From contig NZ_OX419519.1 in assembly GCF_948472415.1 (NCBI RefSeq), positions 6,229,001-6,293,000 of the forward strand: a stretch of DNA of 64,000 bases. Direction: 5' to 3'. The stretch is from Kitasatospora fiedleri (GTDB taxonomy: Bacteria > Actinomycetota > Actinomycetes > Streptomycetales > Streptomycetaceae). The position numbers and the translations under genes are program-made. Positions within the stretch are counted from its first letter, which is position 1; each line of letters starts with the position of its first letter. Positions 13,001 to 23,499 of the stretch are shown piece by piece. Below the pieces are notes generated by a model that saw only the letters and a program-made list of their open reading frames with translations, had not been told where the DNA came from and made no database searches.

Positions 13001-16000
13001 CGGCACGGTGGAGCCGATTCCCGGCAACACGCTGTGGAAGCGGCACGACGGCCCCGCGCTGTTCGGTGAGGGCGGTCCGGCGGTCCAGAAGCTGATGGAG
13101 CAGGTCAAGGAGGGTGGTCCCGGCACCTTCGCCACGGTGCTGGGTGCGGGCAAGCAGGGGGACGGTCACGCCGTCGCGCTGGTCCACGACCGCGACGGCA
13201 CGCTGCGCTGGGCCGACCTGACCGACCGCAGGGTCACCACCGCCAACGGGTCGATGCCGGAGCACTTCGCCCAGGACTGGACGGTCTGGGCCTCCGTCGC
13301 CGACCCGCGCGAGAACAACATCTCCGGGCCGCACGACCCCGCCTTCATGGAGCGCTACAGCACCTTCGGCGGCGAGCGCCCGCACGGCGACGACACCGCA
13401 GACCCGATGGACATCGACGGGTTCGGCGCGCCCCGCCCCGCCGGCTCGGAGCAGACCGACACCGCCGTCAAGACGCCGGAGCAGCAACTCCCGCGCGAGA
13501 ACCGGCCGGACGGACCGGAGGACGACGGCTCCGGCCCGCAGCCCGTCAAGCCCGTCGGCGGCGGCCCGCTCGACGGCAACGGCGGCAGCCACGTCGGCGA
13601 CCCCACCACCAACGGCGGCAGCCACCCCGGCAACGGCACGACGACCCGCCCCCGGGCGGCCTCGGCCCCGCCGGAACTCCGCTCCCAGCCCGGACCCGTC
13701 CGCGAGCAGCGACCGCCGTCCCCCGAGACGGCGCAGGTCAAGGACGGCAAGAGCGGCAAGGGCGACGAGGAGACCGCCAAGGACGCGACCAAGGACACCT
13801 CGGAGGTCAAGACCGAGGTCGAGCCCGAAGCCGTGGTCAAGCCTGAGACCGAGCCCGAGGGCACGGTCAAGTCCGAGGGCGAGCCCAAGGACGCGGCCAA
13901 GGACACGGTCAAGGACGCGGTCAAGGAGACGGCCGAGGACGTCATCGAGCCGCCCGCGCAGAAGACCGAACCTCCGTTCGAGGCAGCGGAGTTCCCGCCA
14001 GCCGGGCCGCTGGTGAAGGTCTCGGCGGACGGTCTCTGCCTGCTCCACTCGCTCGCCGTCGGCCTGCCCGAACTGGCGGGCAACGGGAGTGCGGCCCGGC
14101 GGCTCCAGGCCGTGGTCGAGGAGCACTTCGCCGCACTGTCCCCCGAGCACTGGCCGACCGAGGTCGTCACCAACTACCGCAACGACTTCGTCGCCCGGGG
14201 CAACGCGACCGAGCGGCAGCTGCTCGAGTACCTCCCGGTCGCCGACCGCGGCGGGTACCGGGGGCTGCCGATCAACGAGCTGCGGGAGATCGTCGGCGCC
14301 CACCTCACCGAGAACGCCCCGCCCCCGTTCCCGCACGAGCGGCAGGCGCTGCTCGACACCGTCCGGGGCTGGGAGTCCCGCTGGCGGACCAACCCGGGCG
14401 AGATGCTGCCCGCCGCGGCCGCCCACGCCCTCGACCTCCGGCTGCGCGTCCTCGACCACGACGGCGCCACCCTGGCGGTCTTCGGCCCCCAGGACGGCCG
14501 GCAGGTGACGGTGTACCGGCAGGGCGACCACTACGACGGCAGCGTCCCGCCGTCGTCCCCGGGGGACACCCCCATACCCCCGGTCGAGAAGTCGACGACC
14601 ACGACCACGCCCGCGCCGGAGCAGCAGCCCAAGCAGGAGCAGCAGCCCGCGCCGGAGCAGCAGCAGGAGCAGAAGCCCGCCTCGGAGCAGGAACCGAAGC
14701 AGGAGCAGGAGCAGGAGCAGAAGCCCGCGCCGGAGCAGCAGCAGGAGCAGAAGTCGGCTCCGGAGCAGCAGCAGGAGCAGCAGAAGCCGCCCGCCCCCGA
14801 GGGGGCGAAGACGACCGCGGTGGACGGGGCGCCCCGGCCGATCGCCGGGACGGACCTGGTGGTCGGGCTGAGCGAGAACGAGGCCGCGGTCCGGGACCAG
14901 GTGATCGCGGCGATCGAGCACGCGGTGCCGGGGGACCGGGCGGCCGCGCGGGCCTTCGCGGAGGCGTACTTCGGGCCGGCGACGCTGCGTCCGGTGCTCG
15001 GGGCGCTGTCCCGGGGCGAGGTGTGGACGGCCCCGTTCGAGGGGGACGGGTGGAGCGGCAGCGTGACGTTGCGCGGCCGGGTCACCGAGTCGACGCACCT
15101 GCGGACGGAGAAGATCGAGTTCGAGAACGGCGCCGACCGCACGGTGGCGACCGGCGGCAACCGCGACTCGCAGTGGCAGTACAACGTGGGCCTCCAGGCC
15201 AAGCAGACGGCGGGGATCACCGAACCGGCCGAGCTGGTGGGGTACTTCCACGACCGGGGCCAGGCCGAGGTCAACATGGACCTGGGCGGGATGGTGGCGC
15301 GGTCGAAGACCTCCGAGCCCGCCGACGTGTTCAGGTCGACGATGCGGCTGGAGCTGGACTTCGGCGACCTGCGCCACGAGGACGTTCCGGTGCGGACCGC
15401 GTCCGGCGGGCGCACCGCGCAGGTGGACCTCGGGATGACCGTGGCCGTTCCGGTGCGACCGGCGGTCGACGCGGGCGGCGAGCAACGGGTGCCCCCGCAG
15501 CGGCTGTTGGACGGCCGGGTCGGTGGGCAGGAGATCGTGCTCGACCTGTCGCCGCAGGGCGGCGGCGGCCGGGGCGGGCGCCGTCCGGTGGAGGCGCTGC
15601 TCGACCACGTCGACCAGGCGGGCAAGCAGGAGTTCGGCAAGGACTGGCCCGCGATGCGGGAGAAGGTCCTCAACGAGGTCGACTTCGCGCGCCTCCAGCG
15701 GGACCTGAAGTCCATGACGGCGGACGAGCCGGTCGCCGTCACGCTGAGCGACCGGCGCGGCCGGACCCTCGGCACGGTCGAGATCCGGGCCCGGGTCGGC
15801 GAGTTGCACCAGGTCGGCACGACCAAGGAGACCGAGTTCAACATCGGCACCACCGTCCAGCAGGTCCGCAGCACGGCGACCACCCGGGGCAACGCGAGCC
15901 AGCTCGGGCTGTCGAACGTGCTGAAGCCGGGCGCGGCCCTGGCCACCGTCGGCGGCGCCGGGCGGCTGGGCCGGGACCGGGTGGAGATCACCGGTGACAG

Positions 16001-19000
16001 CCGGGTCTCCCAGCTGACCAGCAAGTCGAAGGTGCCCGGAGTGCTCTACGACGGCTCCGTGCACTACGAGTTGACCTTCAACGGCAAGGGCACGGCGCAC
16101 GACGCGGGCACGGCCGACGTCCGGCTGCTGGTCGACCGTGCGGACACCAAGCCCGCCGCCGAGAACGTCAAGTCCGATGCGGTGGAGCCCAGTTCCAGCA
16201 AGGGCGAGTCCACCAAGGGCGAGTCCAGCAAGGGCGAGTCCGCGAAGACCGAGGCGGCCAAGACGGAGGCCACCACGACCGAGGCGGCCAAGTCGGAGGC
16301 CGAGACGGCGCCGGTGCTGCACGAGGTCACCAGCCCGCCGGACTCGGTGTGGCGCGGCGGTGACCGGGGCGGTCTCGGCGAGAGCGTCGTGGTCCGTGAC
16401 CTGGAGTCGACGGCCGCGCTGCGCCGGGAGGTGGACGCCAAGGGGCGGGAGCGGTTCGGCAAGGACTGGGACGCCGTCCGCGAGCAGGTGCTCCAGGGCT
16501 TCAGCCAGCCGAACCTGGCCGCCCGGCTGACCGGGATGACCCGGGGCGAGCCCCTGGTGGTGAAGGTCCCCGGCAAGGAGGACCTGGTGGTCACGGCCAC
16601 CGCCCGGGTGCGGGAGATGACCTACCGGCGGGAGGACGGCAAGGCCGAGCTGAACACGGTGAACGAGTCCAGCGCGTTCAGCGTGGAGCGGCAGCTGCTG
16701 GCGCGCACCGTGGCGGGCAACGGCCAGCTCGGCGGCACCGTCCCCAAGGGCACGCCCGGCGCGGACCTGCTGGCCACCGGTTCCGGCCAGCAGCGCGAGC
16801 GCGCGGGCGGGCAGGGCCGGCAGGCCGACCGGGTGTACGCCAACGGCAAGTACAGCGCGGCGCAGGTGATCTACGGTGCGGAGCTGACCGTGGACGTGCA
16901 CTTCGGGCGTCCCGGCGAGTCGCTGCCGGGCGGGCGCTCCGAGACCTCGGCGCCGGTCCGGGTCGAGGTCGGCCTGGAGGCCGGAGACACCGTCAAGGTG
17001 CAGGTGCCGCGCACCGAGGACGGCACGGTCTCCTTCCAGCGGCCGAAGAACCCGGCCCGGACCACCGCGGCGTCCGCCCGAAGACGCCCAAGCCGGACGC
17101 GACGCACACCGCGCCGCCCCGCATCCGCGCGCAGGGCGAGCTGAACGCCTCGTACGTGGTGCACAGCCTGAGCGGCGCGGACAAGGTGCGCGCCACGGTG
17201 GAGGACGCCGTCCGCTCGAAGTACGGCGAGCCGTCGGAGGAGGTGCGCCAGCAGCTCGGGGCGGCCTTCGACCGGGTCGCGCTCAAGACCCAGCTGTCCC
17301 AGCTGACCCGTGGCGGGAAGCTCACCGAGACGGTCTCCGGCACCACCTGGAAGGCCGAGGTCACCGTCACTGCCCGTACGGGGGACTCGAGTTACCACTC
17401 CTCGACGTCCAAGTACGAGTTCGAGTCCGGCACCCGCACCTCCAGCGGGCAGGGCAACCTGCGGGACCGCCGCAACCGCCTGGACGGCGGCGGCATGTTC
17501 AAGGCGAAGACCCCGGTGCTGGACGTCGCGGGCGGCTACACCTACCGGGTGGACCGCACGTACGGCCGCAACACGGAGACCGTCGGCTCGACCTCGAACC
17601 GCGGCAAGCACGTCGAGCCCGCCGTGCTGTTCGACGTGAACGCCGCGTACGACGTCAAGGTCGAGTTCAAGCGGCTGGGCGTCTCCGACGGCTCGGTCAC
17701 CCACCGGGTCGACACGGTGGCCCGGGTGGCGGTGCCGGAGCGCGACGCCGTCCCGGTGTCCGGGGCGGTCGAGCGGACCACCGCGAAGCAGCCCAGGGGC
17801 TTCGTGGAGGGCCGCCGGCTGGACTCCTCGGCCATCGTCACCGACGTGCACGCCCTGTCGGAGCGGGCCCCCCGGAAGGGCAAGGACGGCAAGGAGGAGC
17901 AGCGGCCGAGCCTGGGCGAGTCGATCCGGGCCCAGGTGGAGTCCGGCTGGAAGCCCGGGCGGGGCGGCGCGCGGCCGTCCGGGCCGGGCGCGACGGAGCG
18001 CAACCCGTTCGGCAGCGACTGGACGGGCATCAGCCGGAAGCTGGACGAGGAACTCACCCCGGACCGGCTGCAGTCCCGGCTGAAGGGCATGACCGCCGGT
18101 GACGAGATCGTGGTGCGGCACGGCCGGACCACCGTCCGGGTCGGCGCCGTGCTGCGCGACCGGATGGAGCACCTCGGCGACTCCGGCACCACCGAGTTCA
18201 ACGCCGGCACCGACGTGCAGCGCACCTTCGCGCACACCGACGGCACCGGCACCGCCCACAACGGCACCGTCGGGCTGACCGGCGCGGCCCCGGTGGGCCA
18301 CGGGGTGGTCTCGGTGACGGCCGGCCTGACCGGCAGCGGCGGGCGCGGCCACGACCACGGCGACGTCCGGACCGGCTCGACCTCGGCGGGCATGGCCACC
18401 AAGGCCAAGCTGCCCGGCAGCGCCTACCGGGGCGAGGCGGAGCTCCAGTTCACCATCACCCGCAAGCCGTGGGTGGGCCCCTCGGTCCACCAGCGGCGCA
18501 CCGCGACGGTCGGCTTCGAGACCATCGTGGAGAGCGGCGAGACCGTGCCCGTGAAGCCGGTCGCGGACCCGAAGGCCGAGGCCGCCGCGAAGGCCGCCGA
18601 GGCGCCGCCGGCCGCCGTCCCGGCGAAGGCGCCGGAGGCGGTCAAGGTCCCCGTCCCGCCGGAGCGGGTCTGGGACACCGGGCTGCGCGACACCGACGTG
18701 CTGCGCTGGCTCGGCGACGTCGGCGGCGTCCAGGACCTGGTGCGGCTGCGCGGCCCGGAGTACTTCGGGAAGTCGGCCTGGCAGGACATGGCGCCCGTGG
18801 TCGGCACCGTCACCACGCACAGCCACCTGTCCGCGCTGTTCGGCACCGCCAGCCAGGGCGGGGAGATCGCCGCGACCGTCCCGACCAAGCGGGTCGCGCT
18901 CGGCGGCGGCAAGGGCGTCGAGGTCGGCGTCAAGGTGGTCTCGCTCGAACACCGCGACAACGACAACGCGGTGGAGCTCAGCCCCGCCAACACGACCGCG

Positions 19001-20418
19001 TCCGGCACCGTCCACTCCGAGCTGTCCTCGAAGTACGCGGGCGTCCAGGGCCAGGTCGGCGCCAAGATCACCGGCGACGTCACGCACAACCCGGCGCTCA
19101 CCGGCGGGGCCCAGCGGCTGTGGCGCGAGGGCGGCAGCCAGGGTGACTCCGGCCAGACCGTCTCGAACGGCAAGTTCGGCTCCCCGGCGGCCCGGTACCA
19201 GGGGTACGCCGAGGTCGAGGTGACGTTCTTCGACAACGACCGCAAGCCGGTCACCGAGAAGGGCGTGGTGCCCTTCACCGTGGACATCCCGCTCTCCGAG
19301 ACCGGTAACTCCGACGTCCCCGGCGACCAGTACCTCGCGTTCACCGGCGACCGGCGCGGCGGCGAACCGCGCTTCACCGCGGGCGGCCGCCCGTTCGACG
19401 AGGTGCTCGGCGAGGTGCACGGAGCGGTGGACGGCGGCGGCCGGCCGTACGACCACGCCACCAGCACGCACGCCCAGCGCGAGCAGCTGGCCGGCACCGC
19501 CCGGCTCGGACGGGCCGTCTACGGGCGGGAGTTCACCGCGGGCACCGCGAAGGGCCTGCCCCACGTCCGAGCCACCCACCGGCTGGTCGAACTCTCCGGC
19601 GGCAGCTCCGAGTCCGCCGCCCGCCTGCTCGGCACCCTGCTCGGCACCCCCGCCGGGGAACCGCTGCCGGTCACCGAGGTGCGCAAGGTGCTCGACCACG
19701 TCGAACGGCGCAGCACCGAAGGGCCGTTCACCCTCGACGACCTGGTCACCGGCGCCGAGCAGGGCTGGTCCGCCGAACAGCCGTACGACGTCCACCGCGA
19801 GACGTGGACCGACCACGGCCCGGCCAACGGGCTGCTCACCGCCGCGATGGCGACGGCCGCCGACGCGTTCGTCCCGCTGCTCGGCAACGGACGGCGAACG
19901 GCGCGGCGGCGAACGGCGCGGCGCCGGGCGGCGGCGGGGTGCTGCACCTCACCGTCAGCGGCGAGGGCGCCGAACTGCCGATGCACCGGCAGTTCCCGCT
20001 CCGGGACGGCAGCGACCCGGCGGAGCAGATCCGGGACCTGGAGGCGTCCACCTACCTCAAGCCGGGCACCTCGCCCCGGGAGGTCACCGTCCGACTGTCC
20101 GGCCCGTCCGAGAACGGCCAGGACTGGGACTACCGGGTCACCACCCGCTCCGACCGCAGCCGCGAGCTGATGCTGCGCCACCGCAGGCCCGAGGAGGAGC
20201 CGGTGGTGGAGCAGTCGGAGGCCCCGCAGCAGGAGCAGGCGCCGCAGCAGGAGCAGGCGGACGTGCCGGTGAAGGCGGACGTGCCGGTGAAGGCGTCGGA
20301 GCAGGCGGACGGGCAGGGCGGCGGCGGCAGCTCCCGGGCCGACGCCGTCGCGGCCCGCGTCGCGGCGCTGCGCGCGTTCGTCGGGGGCCTGGGGACGCCG
20401 CCGGAGGTGTCCGCCTGA
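4097..20418 (+). CDS. Giant multidomain type VII-like effector/toxin A (operon A gene 4, about 5440 aa, four frame breaks)
   Basis: The N-terminal ~300 residues (PLQWVLLLLAG..., then hydrophobic/Gly helices) resemble the CpnT-N-like WXG100 head of actinobacterial toxins. Next come a Ser/Gly linker, a Pro/Gln/His-Glu repeat arm, papain-like deamidase module 1, an unassigned region with charged coiled coil (~9540-10340), a CNF-like segment (~11250-11900), deamidase module 2, a Lys/Glu linker, an OTU-like domain, a Gln/Glu-rich linker and about 1,500 residues of beta-rich repeats. Unlike classical polymorphic toxins, the catalytic modules are internal rather than C-terminal. Frame breaks occur near 6778-6782, 6888-6909, 17055-17082 and 19890-19896; reading resumes at once with related sequence each time, so one gene is inferred. 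ATG 4097 is 4 nt after gene 3 and matches the paralogue at 27272. No immunity gene follows. Confidence 0.85.
5430..6420 (+). repeat. Pro/Ala/Gln-rich repeat arm of effector A
   Basis: More than twenty degenerate copies of short motifs such as APQSHET, PRQESAPAHENV and VAHEQAAPQ, with the pair HE recurring about every 10-15 residues. A block around 5990-6100 (ending VEHDSTPVAHE) is repeated nearly exactly at about 6165-6270. This looks like an extended linker between the secretion head and the effector modules. Confidence 0.8.
7140..7800 (+). other. Papain-fold glutamine-deamidase-like module 1 of effector A
   Basis: The domain runs from PAYENTDGVMNDRG to the FMDAYSSF region. The candidate catalytic triad is Cys in LNACLENVEAY (codon 7350-7352), His in GDGHAVALV (codon 7587-7589, 79 residues later) and Asp in LRWADLTD, 16 residues after the His. 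This order and the His-Asp spacing match the papain-like toxin deamidase family (Tox-PL, PF15644-type; compare the C3 domain of Pasteurella multocida toxin). Substrate unknown. Motif-level assignment. Confidence 0.7.
11250..11900 (+). other. Candidate CNF/BLF1-like deamidase segment of effector A
   Basis: The core reads FTGGMNGCALAVTD, a small-residue turn ending in Cys (codon 11589-11591), with His in FKVWHVQSY (codon 11637-11639) 16 residues later. The (L/M)-S/N-G-C turn followed by a strand His is the active-site pattern of the CNF1/BLF1/CheD deamidase superfamily. The rest of the fold could not be checked, so this is a candidate only; another Cys-His enzyme fold is possible. Confidence 0.35.
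12700..13370 (+). other. Papain-fold glutamine-deamidase-like module 2 of effector A
   Basis: Near-duplicate of module 1 at DNA and protein level. Cys codon 12930-12932, His codon 13167-13169 and the WADLTD Asp are all retained. The first ~60 residues and the last part differ slightly (SQELVGYLGGEPKVHP against TQDLVEHLGGTGKPHP). Preceded by RKRGRED and DAKRRRTPAYEN basic clusters. Confidence 0.7.
13990..14560 (+). other. OTU-like cysteine peptidase domain of effector A
   Basis: The segment starts with VSADGLCLLHSLA, the Asp-Gly-x-Cys active-site signature of OTU peptidases (Cys codon 14037-14039), and ends with VYRQGDHYDGS, where the His (codon 14529-14531) sits in the expected GxHYD-type final strand. 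The length between them (about 165 residues) suits the family. OTU peptidases are best known as deubiquitinases, but bacterial toxin OTU domains can have other peptidase targets; substrate unknown. Confidence 0.7.
14830..19350 (+). other. Beta-rich tandem modules forming the C-terminal third of effector A
   Basis: Roughly five diverged modules of 230-400 residues. Several share a helix with FGKDW (near 15640 and 16460; FGSDW near 18010; FGKSAW near 18770), an L..L..MT.GEP/D-type turn, and alternating strands ending in YEL/AEVEV-F-type sequence. No catalytic motif was recognised. Possible roles are delivery, pore formation or a cell-surface binding scaffold; none can be chosen from sequence alone. 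Confidence 0.55.
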
Positions 20419-20433
20419 CCGCACCGCGAGGAG

Positions 20434-20481
20434 ACGGCCGCCGGACCCGGACCCGAGCCCCGGCCCGGGTCCGGCGGCCGT
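20434..20481 (+). terminator. Strong hairpin terminator after effector A
   Basis: Perfect 17-bp inverted repeat (20434-20450 pairs with 20465-20481) around a 14-nt loop, 16 nt past the stop codon. There is no T-tract, as is common for GC-rich actinomycete terminators. It separates operon A from the AfsR-type gene. Confidence 0.7.
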
Positions 20482-20583
20482 TCCGGCCCGCCGGGCCGCC
20501 GTTTCGGCAGGCCCGGTGGCATGCACCGGATAACGACCGGATAGCCTCCCTGACCGGACAAGGCACCACGGTGGGGGTACACG

Positions 20584-23499
20584 GTGAAATTCCGGCTGCT
20601 CGGGGCGGTTGCCGCAGACGGCGCCGAGGGCGAGCTGCGGCTCGGACCGGAGAAGCGGCGCAGCCTGCTCGCGCTCCTGCTGCTGCGCCGCAACCGCGCG
20701 GTGTCCGTCGCCCAGCTCACCGAGGCACTCTGGGTCGACGAACCGCCCGCCAACGCCCGCACCGTCGTGCAGAGCCACGTCTCCCGGCTGCGCGCCCTGC
20801 TCGCCGAGGCCGGAGCCGACCGGCACGGCGTCCGGCTCACCACCGCGGGCGACGCCTACACCCTGCGCCTGCCCGAAGGGCTGCTCGACGTCGAGCAGTT
20901 CGACGCCCTGGTGGCCGCCGCCCGCACCGAGCGGCGCTCCACCGAGGTGGTCGGCGCCCTCGAACACGCCCTCGGCCTGTGGCGCGGCCCCGCCCTCACC
21001 GGCACCGTCCCCAGCACCCCGCTGGAAGCCTGGCGGCAGACCCTGGAGGAGAACCGGCTCGCCGCCGTCGAGAGCCTCGCCGACCACCTCCAGCGGCTCG
21101 GCGAGCCCGCCCGCGCCGCCGAACTGCTGCGCGCCGAGACGGTCGCCCACCCGCTGCGCGAGTCCCTGGTCTCCGCGCTGATGCTCGCCCTGTTCCGGGC
21201 CGGCCGGCAGTCCGACGCCATCACCTGGTACCACCGCACCCGGGACTCCCTCGCCGACCGCCTCGGCGTCGACCCCGGCCGGGCCCTGAACGCCGCGTAC
21301 GAGCGCATCCTGCGCGGCGAGGGCGCGCCCGGCGACCCGGACGCCGGGTCGGGCACCGGTCCGGGCACCGGGTCGAACGCCGGGTCGGGCGCCGCCGCTG
21401 TGGACACCGGGTCGGGCGCCGCCGCTGTGGACACCGGGTCTGCCTCCGCGTCCGGGACCGCCCCCGCCGGTGCGCCGGGCGTCCCCGGGTCGCGCACCCC
21501 GGCGCGGTCGGCCGCCCCCGTGCTCACGCTCGCCGCGCCCGTCGGGGCCGCCGACCGGGCCGCCGCGCTGCCCGCCGTCGACCTGCTGCCCCGCCCGCCG
21601 CGCGGCTTCTACGGCCGCTCCGCCGAACTCGCCGCCCTCGGTGACGCGCTGCGCCCCGGGCCGGACGGCGCGATCGCCCTGGTCACCGGCCCCGCCGGGG
21701 TCGGCAAGACCGCGCTCGCGCTGGACTGGGCGCACCGGCACGGCCACCGCTTCCCCGACGGGGTGCTGTTCGCCGACCTCGGCGGGTTCAGCGACCGTCC
21801 CGACCGCGAACTCGGCGACGTGCTGGCCGAGTTCCTCGCCGCCCTCGGCACCGCCCACGAGGACCTGCCGCCCACCCTGGCCGGCCGCGCCGCCCTCTAC
21901 CGGCGCGCCACCGCCGACCGCCGGCTGCTGGTGGTGGTCGACAACGCCCGCGAGTCCGAGCAGGTCCGCCCGCTGCTCCCGGCCGGCACCGACTCCGCCG
22001 CCCTGGTCACCAGCCGGCACCGGATGCTCGGCCTGGTCGCCTCCGAACTCGCCCGCCCCGTCCCGCTGTCCGTGCTGCGCCCCGAGGAGTCCGCGGCCCT
22101 GCTGGCCCGGGTGCTCGGCCCGTCCCGGATCGCCGCCGAACCCGAGGCCGCCCGCGAACTCGCCGACCTGTGCGACGGGTTGCCGCTCGCGCTGCGGATC
22201 GCCGCCGCCAAGGCCGCCGCCGACCCGCGCCGGGGCCTGGCCGCCGTCACCGAGCAACTGCGCCACGAGCAGCGCCGGTTGAGCCACCTGGCGGCCGAGG
22301 AGATCAGCGTCACCAGCGCCCTGCGGATCTCCTGCGAACAGCTCCCGCCCACCGCCGCCCGGCTGTTCCGCACCCTGGGCCTGCACCCCGGCCCGATGGT
22401 CGACCCCTACGCCGCCGCCGCCCTCGCCGACCTCGAACACCCGGACGCCGCCCAGGCGTTGGAACAGCTCGCGGCCACCCACCTGATCACCGAGACCGGC
22501 GCCGAGCAGTACACCCTGCACGACCTGGTCTGGCTGTACGCCCGCCAACTCGCCGCCGAGACCGACCGCGCCGAGCAGCGCACCGCCCGGGCCCGGCTCG
22601 CCGACCAGTACCTGTACACCGGCCTGGCCGCCGCGCAGTGCGCCGAACCCGGCAGCAAGCCCTGCTGCGAACCGCCCGCCGCCAGCCACCGCCCGCGCGC
22701 CGTACCCGAGTTCACCGCCGTCGAGGACGCCCTGCACTGGCTCGGCGCGCACCGCGAGACGCTCGCCGAGGTGATCGCCACCGCCGGCCCCGAACGCGCC
22801 TGGCGGCTGGTGCTCACCCAGTGGCCGCTGATCCTGCGCCGGGTCCGCGACGGCTGGGTGCCGCAGCTCCAACTCGCCCTGGAGGCCACCGTGGAGACCG
22901 GCCACCTGGACGGCGAGAGCCAGGTCCGGGCGCTGCTCGGCTGGGTCCTGGTCTCCAACCGCCGCCTGCACGAGGCCGCCGCCTGCCTCACCCCCGCCGC
23001 CGAACTCGCCGCCCGGGCCGGCAACCAGGTCGGCCGGGCGATCGCGCTGATCAACCTGGCCGCCGTCCACTCCGAACTCGCCGACCACGCCGCCGCCGGA
23101 GCCGGACTCGCCCAGGCCCTGGAGATCGCGCTGGCCGTCGACCACCCGCACACCGTCGCCCTCGCCCTCCAGCACCTCGCCCGCCACCACCTGGACGCCG
23201 GACGCCCCCGCCCCGCCCTCGACCACGCCCTGCACGGCATCTCGCTGAGCACCGGCGAACGGCCCGGCCCGCGCCGCGTCCTGCTGCACACCGCCGCCGG
23301 CGAGGCACTCTCCGCCCTCGGCCGCCACCCCGAGGCCCGGGCCCGGCTCGGCGCCGCCCTCACCGAGGCCGAACAGGTCGGCCACGACGAGGCCACCGCC
23401 GAGGTCCTGCGCGCCCTCGCCCGCGCCGAGGACGCCGCCGGACACGCCCACGCCGCCACCGCCCACCGCCGCCGGGCCGACCTGCTGTCGCCCGTCTGA
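20584..23499 (+). CDS. AfsR/SARP-family transcriptional regulator with NB-ARC ATPase and TPR-like domains
   Basis: 971 aa, GTG start. Residues ~1-95 form an OmpR-type winged helix (KFRLLGAVAAD..., QSHVSRLRALL). Residues ~97-245 are the BTAD domain typical of SARPs (LLDVEQFDALV..., LGVDPGRALN). After an Ala/Gly/Pro linker, an NB-ARC/STAND ATPase begins at ~340, with Walker A GPAGVGKT near residue 370, Walker B LLVVVDNA and a GLPLALR motif. The C-terminal ~300 residues are TPR-like helices. This is the full AfsR-type layout, so it should be an activator whose ATPase switch responds to a signal. It sits alone between two paralogous effector operons on the same strand and is the obvious candidate to control at least the downstream one; direct repeats at 23528-23575 could be its operator. 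Confidence 0.95.
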   Translation: MKFRLLGAVAADGAEGELRLGPEKRRSLLALLLLRRNRAVSVAQLTEALWVDEPPANARTVVQSHVSRLRALLAEAGADRHGVRLTTAGDAYTLRLPEGLLDVEQFDALVAAARTERRSTEVVGALEHALGLWRGPALTGTVPSTPLEAWRQTLEENRLAAVESLADHLQRLGEPARAAELLRAETVAHPLRESLVSALMLALFRAGRQSDAITWYHRTRDSLADRLGVDPGRALNAAYERILRGEGAPGDPDAGSGTGPGTGSNAGSGAAAVDTGSGAAAVDTGSASASGTAPAGAPGVPGSRTPARSAAPVLTLAAPVGAADRAAALPAVDLLPRPPRGFYGRSAELAALGDALRPGPDGAIALVTGPAGVGKTALALDWAHRHGHRFPDGVLFADLGGFSDRPDRELGDVLAEFLAALGTAHEDLPPTLAGRAALYRRATADRRLLVVVDNARESEQVRPLLPAGTDSAALVTSRHRMLGLVASELARPVPLSVLRPEESAALLARVLGPSRIAAEPEAARELADLCDGLPLALRIAAAKAAADPRRGLAAVTEQLRHEQRRLSHLAAEEISVTSALRISCEQLPPTAARLFRTLGLHPGPMVDPYAAAALADLEHPDAAQALEQLAATHLITETGAEQYTLHDLVWLYARQLAAETDRAEQRTARARLADQYLYTGLAAAQCAEPGSKPCCEPPAASHRPRAVPEFTAVEDALHWLGAHRETLAEVIATAGPERAWRLVLTQWPLILRRVRDGWVPQLQLALEATVETGHLDGESQVRALLGWVLVSNRRLHEAAACLTPAAELAARAGNQVGRAIALINLAAVHSELADHAAAGAGLAQALEIALAVDHPHTVALALQHLARHHLDAGRPRPALDHALHGISLSTGERPGPRRVLLHTAAGEALSALGRHPEARARLGAALTEAEQVGHDEATAEVLRALARAEDAAGHAHAATAHRRRADLLSPV

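Noticed and set aside
5358..16901. Very long open frames on the minus strand opposite effector A (about 2000 and 1835 codons)
   Set aside because: They are antisense shadows of a very GC-rich gene. Composition is Arg/Val/Leu/Ala-biased, no domain or ribosome site is visible, and the plus strand carries clear catalytic motifs and paralogy.
20584..23499. LuxR-LAL or plain STAND regulator instead of AfsR type
   Set aside because: The DNA-binding domain is N-terminal and of the OmpR/BTAD SARP kind; there is no C-terminal LuxR HTH.
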